Of a stretch of 64,000 nucleotides of DNA, positions 18,031 through 26,711 are shown piece after piece. Each line of letters opens with the position of its first letter. Position 1 is the first letter of the stretch. Source of the DNA: Stentor roeselii (lineage: Eukaryota > Ciliophora > Heterotrichea > Heterotrichida > Stentoridae); contig RSEH01000180.1 of the NCBI GenBank assembly GCA_006503475.1, positions 1 through 64,000 of the forward strand, given 5' to 3'. A program made the translations under genes and the position numbers. Under the pieces are notes generated by a model. It was not told the DNA's origin and made no database searches. It saw nothing but the letters and a program-made list of their open reading frames with translations.

Positions 18031-18678
18031 ATGGACTTGCTGAGCACAATTGAAAAACAGAAGAGAAGGTCAAAAACTGACTCTAATAATCGAAATTTCG
18101 TTTGTGGCTGCGGGAAATCTTATCTAAGTTACCCAGCTCTTTACACCCACATCAAAACAAAGCACGATGGTTTCAATCCGCATGGAACAACCGCCTCTTC
18201 GATGTCATCAAGTAAAAAGCGCGGCCGTCCGAAAAAGCCGTTAGAAGAAGAGATCGACACAGTAAAATACTTGATAGACCTTCACATGTATGGCGGCTCG
18301 ACAGACATCAAAAGTGAATTAGTAGATTCCCCATTATACTCAAATATCGAGAAGTGCTGGAGTCTTGAAAGTCTAAAAGAAAACTTTTTATCTGCTGATG
18401 ACGTTTTCGCGATATATCTAATAGATACATCCAAAATGGTAGACCCCAGCAATTTCCATCAAATCGTGAAATTTATCGAAAGTTTCCGGAAATGTGTTGA
18501 AAGTTTAGAAAAAGTAGTGATTTCTAGTCTTCCTGAACAAATGGATTACTTTATCCAGCATTACATCCCTCTTAACCTCCCCTCGCTTGACCGCGGACTG
18601 TCAACAAAGCTAGCAGTTCATTTTTCTCAGTGGCTTTTAATGAAGAAACTCACTGATTTGAAGCTTTCTTTACTTTAA
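18031..18678 (+). CDS. C2H2-like zinc finger / AT-hook protein
   Basis: About 215 residues. Residues 24-48 form a single zinc-finger-like unit, C-G-C-G-K-S-Y then H-I-K-T-K-H, in which the two cysteines are separated by only one residue instead of two to four. Residues 60-70 hold K-K-R-G-R-P-K-K-P, a good AT-hook core that binds the minor groove of AT-rich DNA. The remaining 140 residues look helical and unrecognised. A nuclear DNA-binding role is inferred from these two motifs. Confidence 0.8.
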   Translation: MDLLSTIEKQKRRSKTDSNNRNFVCGCGKSYLSYPALYTHIKTKHDGFNPHGTTASSMSSSKKRGRPKKPLEEEIDTVKYLIDLHMYGGSTDIKSELVDSPLYSNIEKCWSLESLKENFLSADDVFAIYLIDTSKMVDPSNFHQIVKFIESFRKCVESLEKVVISSLPEQMDYFIQHYIPLNLPSLDRGLSTKLAVHFSQWLLMKKLTDLKLSLL

Positions 18679-18701
18679 CTAAAGATCCTGCCTATAAACA
18701 G

Positions 18702-19226
18702 TTAATAATTGTATTTATTGAACTTCTTGTAAAATGTTGAAGTAAAAGTCGACTCTTTCACGACACCTGAACCTAAAACTGTGTCGGTCTTTAGTTGTTG
18801 AGACCCACGTGATGATCTTTGATTTGTACTCACTAATAGGCAGGGCTTGTATGGAATCAGCTGCTGAACTCGCTCGATTTGTTCCAGGTCGGAAACTGAA
18901 ATACCTTCTTTTGTGCTGCAGGAGTTGCACCTGTTTATTTCTCGTGGAAGACGGTTGGGTGACTTGAAGATACGCTTTGGGAACTCCTTTGAACGGGCTG
19001 GGGTGTTAAATGTTATGTCTTGGATTATTGTTGAATACCGACGGGCCACTGGCTTCTGGGGAATCGCTCGAGGACGGTATGGGGATACTGGAAGGCTTAC
19101 GGCTATTTCTTTAGATGCTTGACGATGCTTGCAGGTACGGGCTGGGTTTCTGGAAGGTGTGTTGTCCCAGGGGCTTACAGCTAGATCTTCATGAATTTCT
19201 TTTGGAAATTTGATGATTTTTTCCAT
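18702..19226 (-). CDS. Hypothetical basic protein
   Basis: The 174-residue product is rich in Arg, Pro and Ser, with no membrane segment and no recognised domain, so it is probably largely disordered. The start at 19226 follows ACTAAAATA. Its stop is 23 nt from the stop of the converging zinc-finger gene. A second minus-strand frame over 18715-18930 is also open, but it is shorter and looks less protein-like. Confidence 0.55.
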   Translation of the reverse strand: MEKIIKFPKEIHEDLAVSPWDNTPSRNPARTCKHRQASKEIAVSLPVSPYRPRAIPQKPVARRYSTIIQDITFNTPARSKEFPKRIFKSPNRLPREINRCNSCSTKEGISVSDLEQIERVQQLIPYKPCLLVSTNQRSSRGSQQLKTDTVLGSGVVKESTFTSTFYKKFNKYNY

Positions 19227-19366
19227 TATTTTAGTCAATAATTAGCAGAGAGCAGCTTGTTTAACACTTGTTGACCTTATAAAAAAACAGTTATTAACAT
19301 ATAACAGATCAAAACTCTGAAAATCTATCGTTGTTTTCAGTTCCCCATCAAAGATTAAAACTAAAT

Positions 19367-20170
19367 TTAAAAGGCTTTTGTTGTGGCTCGTGCAGGAGGC
19401 CCATCAGTAACATGAGTGATGTTATTCCCTTCAACTGCAGCGTTGAATTCAGCGATTTTCGGTCTAACGAAGGCTCTTCTAAAAAAGCAAAAAACAACAA
19501 AGTAAGGAATCATGATAAAAGGCAGTAATACAAGCACAAAAATTCCTAACCTGGGTCCTGTTGTGGCACAGAGAGTGGGAGCCTCGTCTTCATCATTAAG
19601 TTCTTCACAGTCGTCAGAAAACGTCACATCAAGCAATCCAATCCATCCCATAATGGCGATGACATGTGACAACCAGAGACAAACCGAGGCACAAAAGTTC
19701 AATCCAAGGTAAAATCTCTCCTTAAAAATAAGAATCAACGTCACAATCACAATAACAATGCAAACTAAAGCCTGGAGCTCAAAAGCCAGAAAAAATCCTC
19801 CAGCGAACCACAAATCATCAAACATTTTTTCCCAGGATGAGTAGAAATTCCACTGTTGCTCATTAGTGGTATCTTTATTCCAAATATCAATCAAGAAACC
19901 AGAAGCACAGCTGATTCTTATGAAGGAACTGTCTGATACGTCAATTGATGAGTTTACTGGGTTGAAAGGATCAGCGATACCATCTAATCCTTCGGTTATA
20001 CGAATCAATCCGCCTTCAAATTTGTAACGAGAGTCTGACTTTGGGTCGAGTTTCACCCATTGTCTTGTTATCATTGTTGCCAGCATAAAGGCCAACAAAA
20101 CTATGTAGAGGATTATGAAGATGAACCAACATATTCGGTTGTTTATGTTGAAAATTTTGATTGATTTCAT
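19367..20170 (-). CDS. Four-transmembrane protein, claudin-like topology, paralog 1
   Basis: About 267 residues. TM1 spans roughly residues 12-34, followed by a large loop of about 100 residues containing W-V-K-L and I-S-C-A-S-G-F. TM2-TM4 lie at about 128-152, 158-180 and 208-235. A C-x-E-L-N-D-E-D-E-A-P-T-L-C-A loop between TM3 and TM4 has two cysteines that could pair. This is the claudin/PMP22-like layout (a W in loop 1, four helices), but homology to claudins is not shown. Two paralogs lie at 20602-21396 and 40706-41503. The start follows TTATAAAA. Confidence 0.8.
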   Translation of the reverse strand: MKSIKIFNINNRICWFIFIILYIVLLAFMLATMITRQWVKLDPKSDSRYKFEGGLIRITEGLDGIADPFNPVNSSIDVSDSSFIRISCASGFLIDIWNKDTTNEQQWNFYSSWEKMFDDLWFAGGFFLAFELQALVCIVIVIVTLILIFKERFYLGLNFCASVCLWLSHVIAIMGWIGLLDVTFSDDCEELNDEDEAPTLCATTGPRLGIFVLVLLPFIMIPYFVVFCFFRRAFVRPKIAEFNAAVEGNNITHVTDGPPARATTKAF

Positions 20171-20601
20171 TTTTATAACTGGATTATGTTTAGATTGGCT
20201 TGGATGATGAAATTTAAGTAGGTTGGAATAGATGATGATTTTGGGATTTTATTCAGTTTGAATGGAAATGGTGATTTGGGTTTGGATTATTGGAAAATAT
20301 TATGTTGGATTAGGCAAATTGAAAATATTATGTTGGATTAGGCAAATGGAAAATATCAGATTTAGGATTATTTAATATAATGGATTTAAACTTAATAGAA
20401 GAGAGAAAATTGGCGCTTTAATGATTTTTAGATTTCATGGAATTTATAGTAAAGTCTAATGTTTTCAAGTTTCGAGGTAAATTCAACACTTTTTCGTTTT
20501 CAGAAACTGTTGATTAAATAAAACTATTAAATCTTAAAGTTCCTTCAGTAATATAAAAACCTTATAAATCATGTAAGTCCTTAACCTAACTATAACCTAC
20601 T
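20171..20601. other. Intergenic region with a 28-bp tandem repeat
   Basis: AT-rich gap between two tandem four-TM paralogs, holding the promoter of one and the 3' end of the other. It contains the short tandem repeat at 20293-20360. No gene was seen. Confidence 0.6.
20293..20360. repeat. 28-bp tandem repeat, about 2.4 copies
   Basis: The unit starts GAAAATATTATGTTGGATTA and continues GGCAAAT. Two nearly identical full copies are followed by a partial third beginning near 20349. Confidence 0.85.
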
Positions 20602-21396
20602 CTACTCTTGATTTTCCTTATTAAGATCCCCAACTTCAACATTTCTATCAGTTTTTCCTGCTCCCTTAGTAATCCGTTTATGATTCCGCTTATCAAAATT
20701 CCGCACAAAAACACAAAACGCGATGTAATACAAAATCAAAACTAAACTCGAGTAAATCAAAATAAAAACTCCAAGAATAGGTCCAGTTAATGCACAAACC
20801 GTTGGTGCTTCCTCCCCATCAGTAAGTTTATCACAGTCTCCATCAAAACTAGGGTCGACAATTCCGATCCACCCTAAAATTCCAATAACATGCGAAATCC
20901 AAAGGCAAACAGAACTAGAAAAGTTGAAGTTAAAGTAATAAATGTCTTTATAGAACAAAGCTAGTGTTACGATAACGATCACACAGCAGGCTAATGCGCA
21001 AACCTCACAGACAATATAAAGATTCCCTGCAACTGAAAGCGATCGAAACAAATCCCTCCAAGAGTGATAAAGGTCGTCGCTTGGGTACAACCCTCCGAAA
21101 GGGACAGCGTGAACAACAAAGTCACACCCGCAGGACATGCCAGCGTAAGGAATTTTCGTAGTATTTACCCTCTTTGCGTTGGGGTTTCTAAATTTAAAAG
21201 GGCTGGGAATTTTTAATTCATTGGTCATCCTGACGAGATTTCCTTTAAATTCGTATACATCTGGCTCCGGGTTCAGTTCAACCCACTCTTGAACGCTAAG
21301 ACTAGCGATCATAAAAGCGAATATTGAAGCAATCAAGAAAATAAAGACGAGCCACACAACTCTGCTTCTAAGTCCAAAGATTTTTACTTTTTTCAT
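20602..21396 (-). CDS. Four-transmembrane protein, claudin-like topology, paralog 2
   Basis: The 264-residue product closely resembles the gene at 40706 (shared V-K/L-K-I-F-G-x-R-S start, a W-V-x-L motif after TM1, G-G-L-Y-P-S-D in loop 1, C-x-K-L-T-D/N-G before TM4) and less closely the neighbour at 19367. TM helices lie near 13-35, 128-155, 160-182 and 210-235. The C-terminal tail is charged. The start codon follows CTATAAAT. It lies head-to-head with the WD40-TRP gene, 115 nt apart. Confidence 0.82.
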   Translation of the reverse strand: MKKVKIFGLRSRVVWLVFIFLIASIFAFMIASLSVQEWVELNPEPDVYEFKGNLVRMTNELKIPSPFKFRNPNAKRVNTTKIPYAGMSCGCDFVVHAVPFGGLYPSDDLYHSWRDLFRSLSVAGNLYIVCEVCALACCVIVIVTLALFYKDIYYFNFNFSSSVCLWISHVIGILGWIGIVDPSFDGDCDKLTDGEEAPTVCALTGPILGVFILIYSSLVLILYYIAFCVFVRNFDKRNHKRITKGAGKTDRNVEVGDLNKENQE

Positions 21397-21511
21397 ATTT
21401 ATAGTAAAAAATCAGCCAATAATTAAAGTAGGGAATAAAGTTTATCAGACAATGGCAATAAAAGTTAATTTCACTATGGATAAAATTAGTTATTAATTTC
21501 TCACTAAATCC

Positions 21512-24500
21512 ATGTCTCTTGATGATAGCCAGATAAGCTACAGGAACGCGTCTTTCTTTGAAAAACTGACAAAAAAGAACCATTTAGTTCAAGTGATGCC
21601 TTTTCATTCGTCCTCGATCAGTGATTTGCTGGCCTCAGTCAATGACTTGCCTCCTGAGCCTGAAGTGATCGAAGACCCAGAGACAATCAGATGTTTGTTG
21701 GCCTTTTCTAGTGAAGTTCTTGTTGGAGGCTGCTCCTCAGGCCTTATGATCATTTGGCGAAATAAGATTAGAGCTATTCATTATCAATATAAAGCCTCGA
21801 TCAATTGTTTGACTCATTCTTCAGTTCACAGTGATTCGAATGGAAAGGAACTTCCGAGGAAAGTCTTTGCTGGGTGTGAAAATGGCTCTATTGTTAGGTG
21901 GCTTTATAGGTCTTCTAACCCTGATCGTGCTGTGAGTGAATTTTCTCAAAAGAAAAGTGCTGTGAGTTCTTTGATTTTAATACAAAATGATAAAATACTT
22001 ATTGACGGAAGAAAGGATGGAAATATCTACCTCTGGTTGCTTAGCACTAAAAGACAACCTTTTGAATTAGAGGGACATACTGGTAAGGTTACGAGTTTGC
22101 AGACAAACGAAAAACTAAAACTTGAAAACCCCGACCTCGACCTTCGTCTATTCAGTTCAGACCAAGACGGTAACATCGTGATCTGGAATATCGAAGACAT
22201 CGGCTGCCACCACATAATGCACAAGTTCACATGTCAATACGGCATAAAAAAGCTTCTAGTTTCCGGAGATTACCTTTTTTCAGCCGATTCAAAAGGCCAT
22301 CTCGTAAAATGGAGCCTAGAAGACTATTCCAACCTAAGCACAACTATCTTCACAAGCGACGTATCAAGCATGTGTGAATCAGAAGACCATCTCTACGTTT
22401 TCTGCATTTTAAACAGCGCAGTTGATTTCGTAGTAAAAATCGTGAACGTAGAGCGAATGGAATTCGAAAAGCCTCTAAGCTTCAAAGCTCACGACCTTCA
22501 AATTCTCGACATTTCAGTCATTCCTGGAACAGGAAAGATTTTGACCAGTTCTCTCGACAAGAAATTGAAAATTTGGGACTTTAGTGCGAAATACGAGCAG
22601 AAGTTCGTATTGAACTCGAGAAGTGGAGTGAATACTTTCTTTGTCAGTGAAGAGCTGAAGGCGATGCTGACTGGAGACGCTGATGGAAAAATCGAGGTTT
22701 ATGACATGGAAGGGAGTAGAAAAGGCAGAAAGTTATCAGCGACTAAAGTCTGTTCAGTTAACTGCATTTTAGTCACTGAGGACTCAAAGTACATCATCGC
22801 TGGATTTGATGATCAGTCCATCATTGGCTGGAGGGCCAAGGCGAGTAGTTCTAACTATTTGTTTAAATTTGATGAGAAAAACGGTGGACATTCAGAAAAA
22901 GTCAACAGTCTCTGCCTGTCTCCTGATAATCAGAATCTTTACAGTGTCTCTTCTGATAAGACTATCAAGGTCTGGGGACTCGTCATGGAACAACTGGAGA
23001 AAACCATCGGAGGCACTGAAGATGAAAGAGAAAAAGGACATCAAAATGATATCATTGATGTTAAAGCCACTCAGAACCTGCTCGTTTCTGCAAGTGATGA
23101 CGGGTTTATCATTGTTTGGGACAGGCTCAAGTTTACATTGATCAAGAAACTCGAGTTTCACGACCCGGTCTTCACATTGGCAGTGAGTGAGAAGGAAAAC
23201 GCGATAATAGCAGGAGGAAAAAGAAACAATATTAAAGTTTGGTGGGATTTCTTAACTTCCAACACTGAATACGAGTTAAAAGGCCACAAGGACTGTGTAG
23301 TCAAAGTGCAAGTCTTCGGCAGGACTAACTTGCTTTACTCCTGCAGTCGTGATAAACACTTGAAAATCTGGTCACTTGACCAGGCCTTACTTCTTTTTTC
23401 CCTGGAAATTCCAGGTTTAAAAGACATGCATATTTCAAGTTCTCAGACCTTCATCTACTTGTCAACTTCCAATGAAGAAAAAGGCTCAGATTCACTTGAA
23501 CGTGTAAAAAATCCATTATTTTCAGAGCAGATTTCAGTCTACCCTCCGAAGTACAGTTATTTCTTTAAGTCCTATATCAGCAAAATCAAATCAAAAGAGT
23601 TCAGATCATATGACCCGAAATGGCAGGACTATCTTCTTTTCCCTCACGCGATCAACCTGGCCTACGTCTTCATCGAGTCAAATCAAGACTCTCTGTTAAA
23701 ATCCGGAATATCTTCAGGACTTAAATTTCTCAAAAACAGACTCGGCGACTCCCCGTTGTCCTGGGCACTTCGCAATAAGAACTTCCAATGCGCTGATGTT
23801 TTAGTGAAAAAACTCAGTAAAATGCCTTTGAAAAATGAAAGAGTTATCGTTGAAATGATTGAACAGCAGATGAATCCTCTTTTTTCTAGCAATCTTTCTT
23901 GTCTACCCTTCTTGTTTGACACACTTTTTGAGACCTTGAAGGAAAATGTGGAAGCTGCTGGCAGGTTGAAGAAAAAGGCGCCGATGATCAATGCGAGTGC
24001 TTCGAAAGTACTGGACCAGGAGTACTTTATTGATACTCATAGTTTATCGAAAAAGAAAGAGTTTATTGAGTTTAGGATGTCCCTTTGCCGCTTTCATGTT
24101 CGCATCGGAACTGCTGAGAGTTTGAAGCTTTTGAATAGCATCACTGACTGTTATAACTCAGAACTTTTTAAAAGTCAAATGTTGAAAGCTCTGCTTTTGT
24201 ATAAATGGCGACAAACTTTCAAATTGCTTATTGTTGAAACTTTTATTTATTCTGTTAGTATGGCTTTGTTGGTTTATTATATTTTGAGTAAACCTCGTAA
24301 TGAACATTACTTTTCCCTGTTGTTTTTGATTTTGATATCGACTTTTAACTTGTTGCAGAATCTTACGAAAGGATATGAGTCTTTTACGAAGTTTTTCAAA
24401 AGTCCTTGGAATGTTTTGGACTTGGGCAGGATTTTATTGACTTATTATTATTCGATTAAACAACTGGGGTATAAAGATCCTGGATTTGATGGCTTGGAAC

Positions 24501-25177
24501 TGCTGACTTTGCTTTATTGTGTCAAGGCTATTGGGTATTTCAGGATTTTTAATAAGTATAGGTACTTACTTCGAGTCATTTTAGAGATTATCAAAGATAT
24601 GATACCTTTTTTCTTGATTTTATTCACTTCTACTATTGCATTCGCTATTTTATTGAGGGTCTCTCAGAAAGATTTATCATTTTTTAGTGCTTTTGTTGAA
24701 CTTTATATGCTGGATCAGACAAACTTTGTGATTGCTTTGGATAGCTTTGAGAATATTTTTGTGTTTTTTATGGCCTCTTTACTCAATCCGATTATCATGC
24801 TTAATCTGCTGATCGCGATTATGGGTGATACTTACGACCGTATCCAGGAAGACATGGTCGTAGCAGACTACCGCGAAATGACTGAGTTAATCCTCGAAGC
24901 CGAGTATTTCGTCTTCTGGAGAAAGTTTACTCCAGGCGCTACCTCCTTCATAACCCGTTGCGACTACCTCCGAAACCTAAACCTCGAAAAAAATCAATGG
25001 ATGGGCAAAATACGAGCCGTTAAAAAAAGCATTCAAACTTTAGAAGGCAAGTTTAAATTAACCAGCAGAAATATAGACAAGGTTCAATTCTTTTTACTTG
25101 AGAAGCTCAACGACTTAAGTTCTCTTTCAAGTAGTCTAAACAAGAGACTTAAAGAAATCCGGCCTAATAATAACTAG
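21512..25177 (+). CDS. WD40-repeat / TRP-like cation channel fusion
   Basis: The 1221-residue product joins an N-terminal WD40 region to a TRP-type channel. Roughly residues 60-670 contain many WD40 blades ending in I-V-I-W-N, L-K-I-W-D, I-K-V-W-G, I-I-V-W-D, I-K-V-W-W and L-K-I-W-S, enough for two propellers. A short ankyrin-like stretch follows near 735-770. Six membrane helices lie at about 907-1113, with a pore loop between TM5 and TM6. TM6 ends in L-N-L-L-I-A-I-M-G-D-T-Y-D-R-I, the typical TRP sequence. A C-terminal coiled coil ends the protein. The ion and gating stimulus are unknown. The UFSP2 gene starts 6 nt after its stop. Confidence 0.9.
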   Translation: MSLDDSQISYRNASFFEKLTKKNHLVQVMPFHSSSISDLLASVNDLPPEPEVIEDPETIRCLLAFSSEVLVGGCSSGLMIIWRNKIRAIHYQYKASINCLTHSSVHSDSNGKELPRKVFAGCENGSIVRWLYRSSNPDRAVSEFSQKKSAVSSLILIQNDKILIDGRKDGNIYLWLLSTKRQPFELEGHTGKVTSLQTNEKLKLENPDLDLRLFSSDQDGNIVIWNIEDIGCHHIMHKFTCQYGIKKLLVSGDYLFSADSKGHLVKWSLEDYSNLSTTIFTSDVSSMCESEDHLYVFCILNSAVDFVVKIVNVERMEFEKPLSFKAHDLQILDISVIPGTGKILTSSLDKKLKIWDFSAKYEQKFVLNSRSGVNTFFVSEELKAMLTGDADGKIEVYDMEGSRKGRKLSATKVCSVNCILVTEDSKYIIAGFDDQSIIGWRAKASSSNYLFKFDEKNGGHSEKVNSLCLSPDNQNLYSVSSDKTIKVWGLVMEQLEKTIGGTEDEREKGHQNDIIDVKATQNLLVSASDDGFIIVWDRLKFTLIKKLEFHDPVFTLAVSEKENAIIAGGKRNNIKVWWDFLTSNTEYELKGHKDCVVKVQVFGRTNLLYSCSRDKHLKIWSLDQALLLFSLEIPGLKDMHISSSQTFIYLSTSNEEKGSDSLERVKNPLFSEQISVYPPKYSYFFKSYISKIKSKEFRSYDPKWQDYLLFPHAINLAYVFIESNQDSLLKSGISSGLKFLKNRLGDSPLSWALRNKNFQCADVLVKKLSKMPLKNERVIVEMIEQQMNPLFSSNLSCLPFLFDTLFETLKENVEAAGRLKKKAPMINASASKVLDQEYFIDTHSLSKKKEFIEFRMSLCRFHVRIGTAESLKLLNSITDCYNSELFKSQMLKALLLYKWRQTFKLLIVETFIYSVSMALLVYYILSKPRNEHYFSLLFLILISTFNLLQNLTKGYESFTKFFKSPWNVLDLGRILLTYYYSIKQLGYKDPGFDGLELLTLLYCVKAIGYFRIFNKYRYLLRVILEIIKDMIPFFLILFTSTIAFAILLRVSQKDLSFFSAFVELYMLDQTNFVIALDSFENIFVFFMASLLNPIIMLNLLIAIMGDTYDRIQEDMVVADYREMTELILEAEYFVFWRKFTPGATSFITRCDYLRNLNLEKNQWMGKIRAVKKSIQTLEGKFKLTSRNIDKVQFFLLEKLNDLSSLSSSLNKRLKEIRPNNN

Positions 25178-25183
25178 ATAGTC

Positions 25184-26710
25184 ATGGCTTATGTAGACCC
25201 AAGAGCACTTAAAGCTTTGAACTCTTTTGGAGAGGCCGAGGCCTGGCTCATCGGCTGGGATCACAATCATGTAATCAACGTCCTCCCCGACCTGCCCATT
25301 TCAGAAGTTCAGTCTTTTTTGCCTGGAGGACTTCGAGTCATCGGCAGGTCTTTTTTTAAGAACAACAACCAGGACTACTTGTTGATCTCAAAAGACTTGC
25401 AAGTCTCTCCTGCCTTGTTTCTGACAAAAACTGATGAAAAGTACCTCGCACATATTGTCGAACCTCCTTTATTATACCAAAAAGAAGTCACTTTGAAGAA
25501 TTCTCCTTCTTTTTTTAATCTTCATTCAAAATCAACAATACCTGTTTTTGACTTGAATTTGAAAAATTTTGGATTCTTGCAGTCGGTCTTGTTTGGAGTC
25601 AATGGAAATGTTTTCGCTTCTGCTGAAGGCAACTCTTGGCAGGGCCTTGGCGTGAAGAACAAGACTCTTGTGCCTGTTGAGGTTTACTTCGAGGTAACGA
25701 CGGAAGGAGAAGGCCATGCTCCTTGTCTTGAACTGAATCCTTCAACACGAGCTTACAGTCTAAGCATTCATTGGTGCAGTTCAGTGTTGGAATCAATGAC
25801 TGTCTCTTCAGCTTTAGATCTACATCTTGAGAAGTTAAAACAACTTTTAAATCAAATTTTAGAGACTTTAAAAACAAATCCCAGCAAGTCTGCGACTTGC
25901 TGCAGCTTCTCAAATGATTTTATCGTGCACCCTGTAAATGTTCTTTACTTTTACCTGGACTGGAATGAGGAAAGTGCAGAGTTGTTAGCTCAACGAAAGA
26001 ACATTCATCAGATTTTTAACCTTCCTGAAGACTTTCCACTTGTTAGAAGTTCTTGTGGGTTGAAAGAAAATGAAGGATTTCGTGATGTGCATCTTTCACT
26101 TCTCGAGATGAAGCCGAATGATGTGGGTGTTAAACATGCGGTTAAAGGACATTTGGCGTATTTTCATTATGCCCAAGATGGTTTTGATGATAAAGGCTGG
26201 GGATGCGCTTATCGCAGTCTTCAGACGTTGATTTCATGGCTGAAAGAGCAAAACTACTGGCATAACGAGATACCTTCTCATTATCAGGTGCAGAAGTTAT
26301 TAGTTGAACTGGGAGATAAGCCGAAAGAGTTTATTGGAAGTAAAGATTGGATTGGAGCTTATGAAGTGATGTTGGTACTGGATAGTTATTGCAAGGTACC
26401 TTGTAGAATACTTAACTTGACAAGTGGAGGGGAAATTTCTAGTAAAGGAAGAGAACTTGCATGTCATTTTGATAATGAAGGTAGCCCGGTTATGATTGGA
26501 GGAGGCGTTCTGGCATATACTCTGCTTGGAGTTGACTATAATGAAGACACTGGCGACTGTAGGTACCTCATCCTCGACCCTCATTACGTCGGGTCAGACA
26601 ACCTGAGCACAGTCCTATCCAAAGGCTGGTGCGGTTGGAAAGGTCCAGAGGTATTCAGGACTGACTGTTTTTACAACCTGTGCATGCCGATTCGGCCCAG
26701 GTACATTTGA
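25184..26710 (+). CDS. UFSP2: UFM1-specific protease 2-like (UFSP2)
   Basis: About 508 residues. The C-terminal papain-like (C78) domain has the catalytic cysteine in G-W-G-C-A-Y-R-S near residue 346 and the Asp/His pair in I-L-D-P-H-Y-V-G near 465, followed by K-G-W-C-G-W-K. All key residues are present. The N-terminal 300 residues match the long extension that separates UFSP2 from the shorter UFSP1. UFSP2 matures pro-UFM1 and removes UFM1 from targets, mainly at the ER. Its start is 6 nt after the previous stop, and its TGA stop lies 1 nt from the stop of the converging gene. Confidence 0.93.
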   Translation: MAYVDPRALKALNSFGEAEAWLIGWDHNHVINVLPDLPISEVQSFLPGGLRVIGRSFFKNNNQDYLLISKDLQVSPALFLTKTDEKYLAHIVEPPLLYQKEVTLKNSPSFFNLHSKSTIPVFDLNLKNFGFLQSVLFGVNGNVFASAEGNSWQGLGVKNKTLVPVEVYFEVTTEGEGHAPCLELNPSTRAYSLSIHWCSSVLESMTVSSALDLHLEKLKQLLNQILETLKTNPSKSATCCSFSNDFIVHPVNVLYFYLDWNEESAELLAQRKNIHQIFNLPEDFPLVRSSCGLKENEGFRDVHLSLLEMKPNDVGVKHAVKGHLAYFHYAQDGFDDKGWGCAYRSLQTLISWLKEQNYWHNEIPSHYQVQKLLVELGDKPKEFIGSKDWIGAYEVMLVLDSYCKVPCRILNLTSGGEISSKGRELACHFDNEGSPVMIGGGVLAYTLLGVDYNEDTGDCRYLILDPHYVGSDNLSTVLSKGWCGWKGPEVFRTDCFYNLCMPIRPRYI

Positions 26711-26711
26711 A

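Noticed and set aside
18715-18930. Second minus-strand gene overlapping the basic hypothetical protein
   Set aside because: It is short, wholly inside the longer frame and without a start context. It is probably a shadow.
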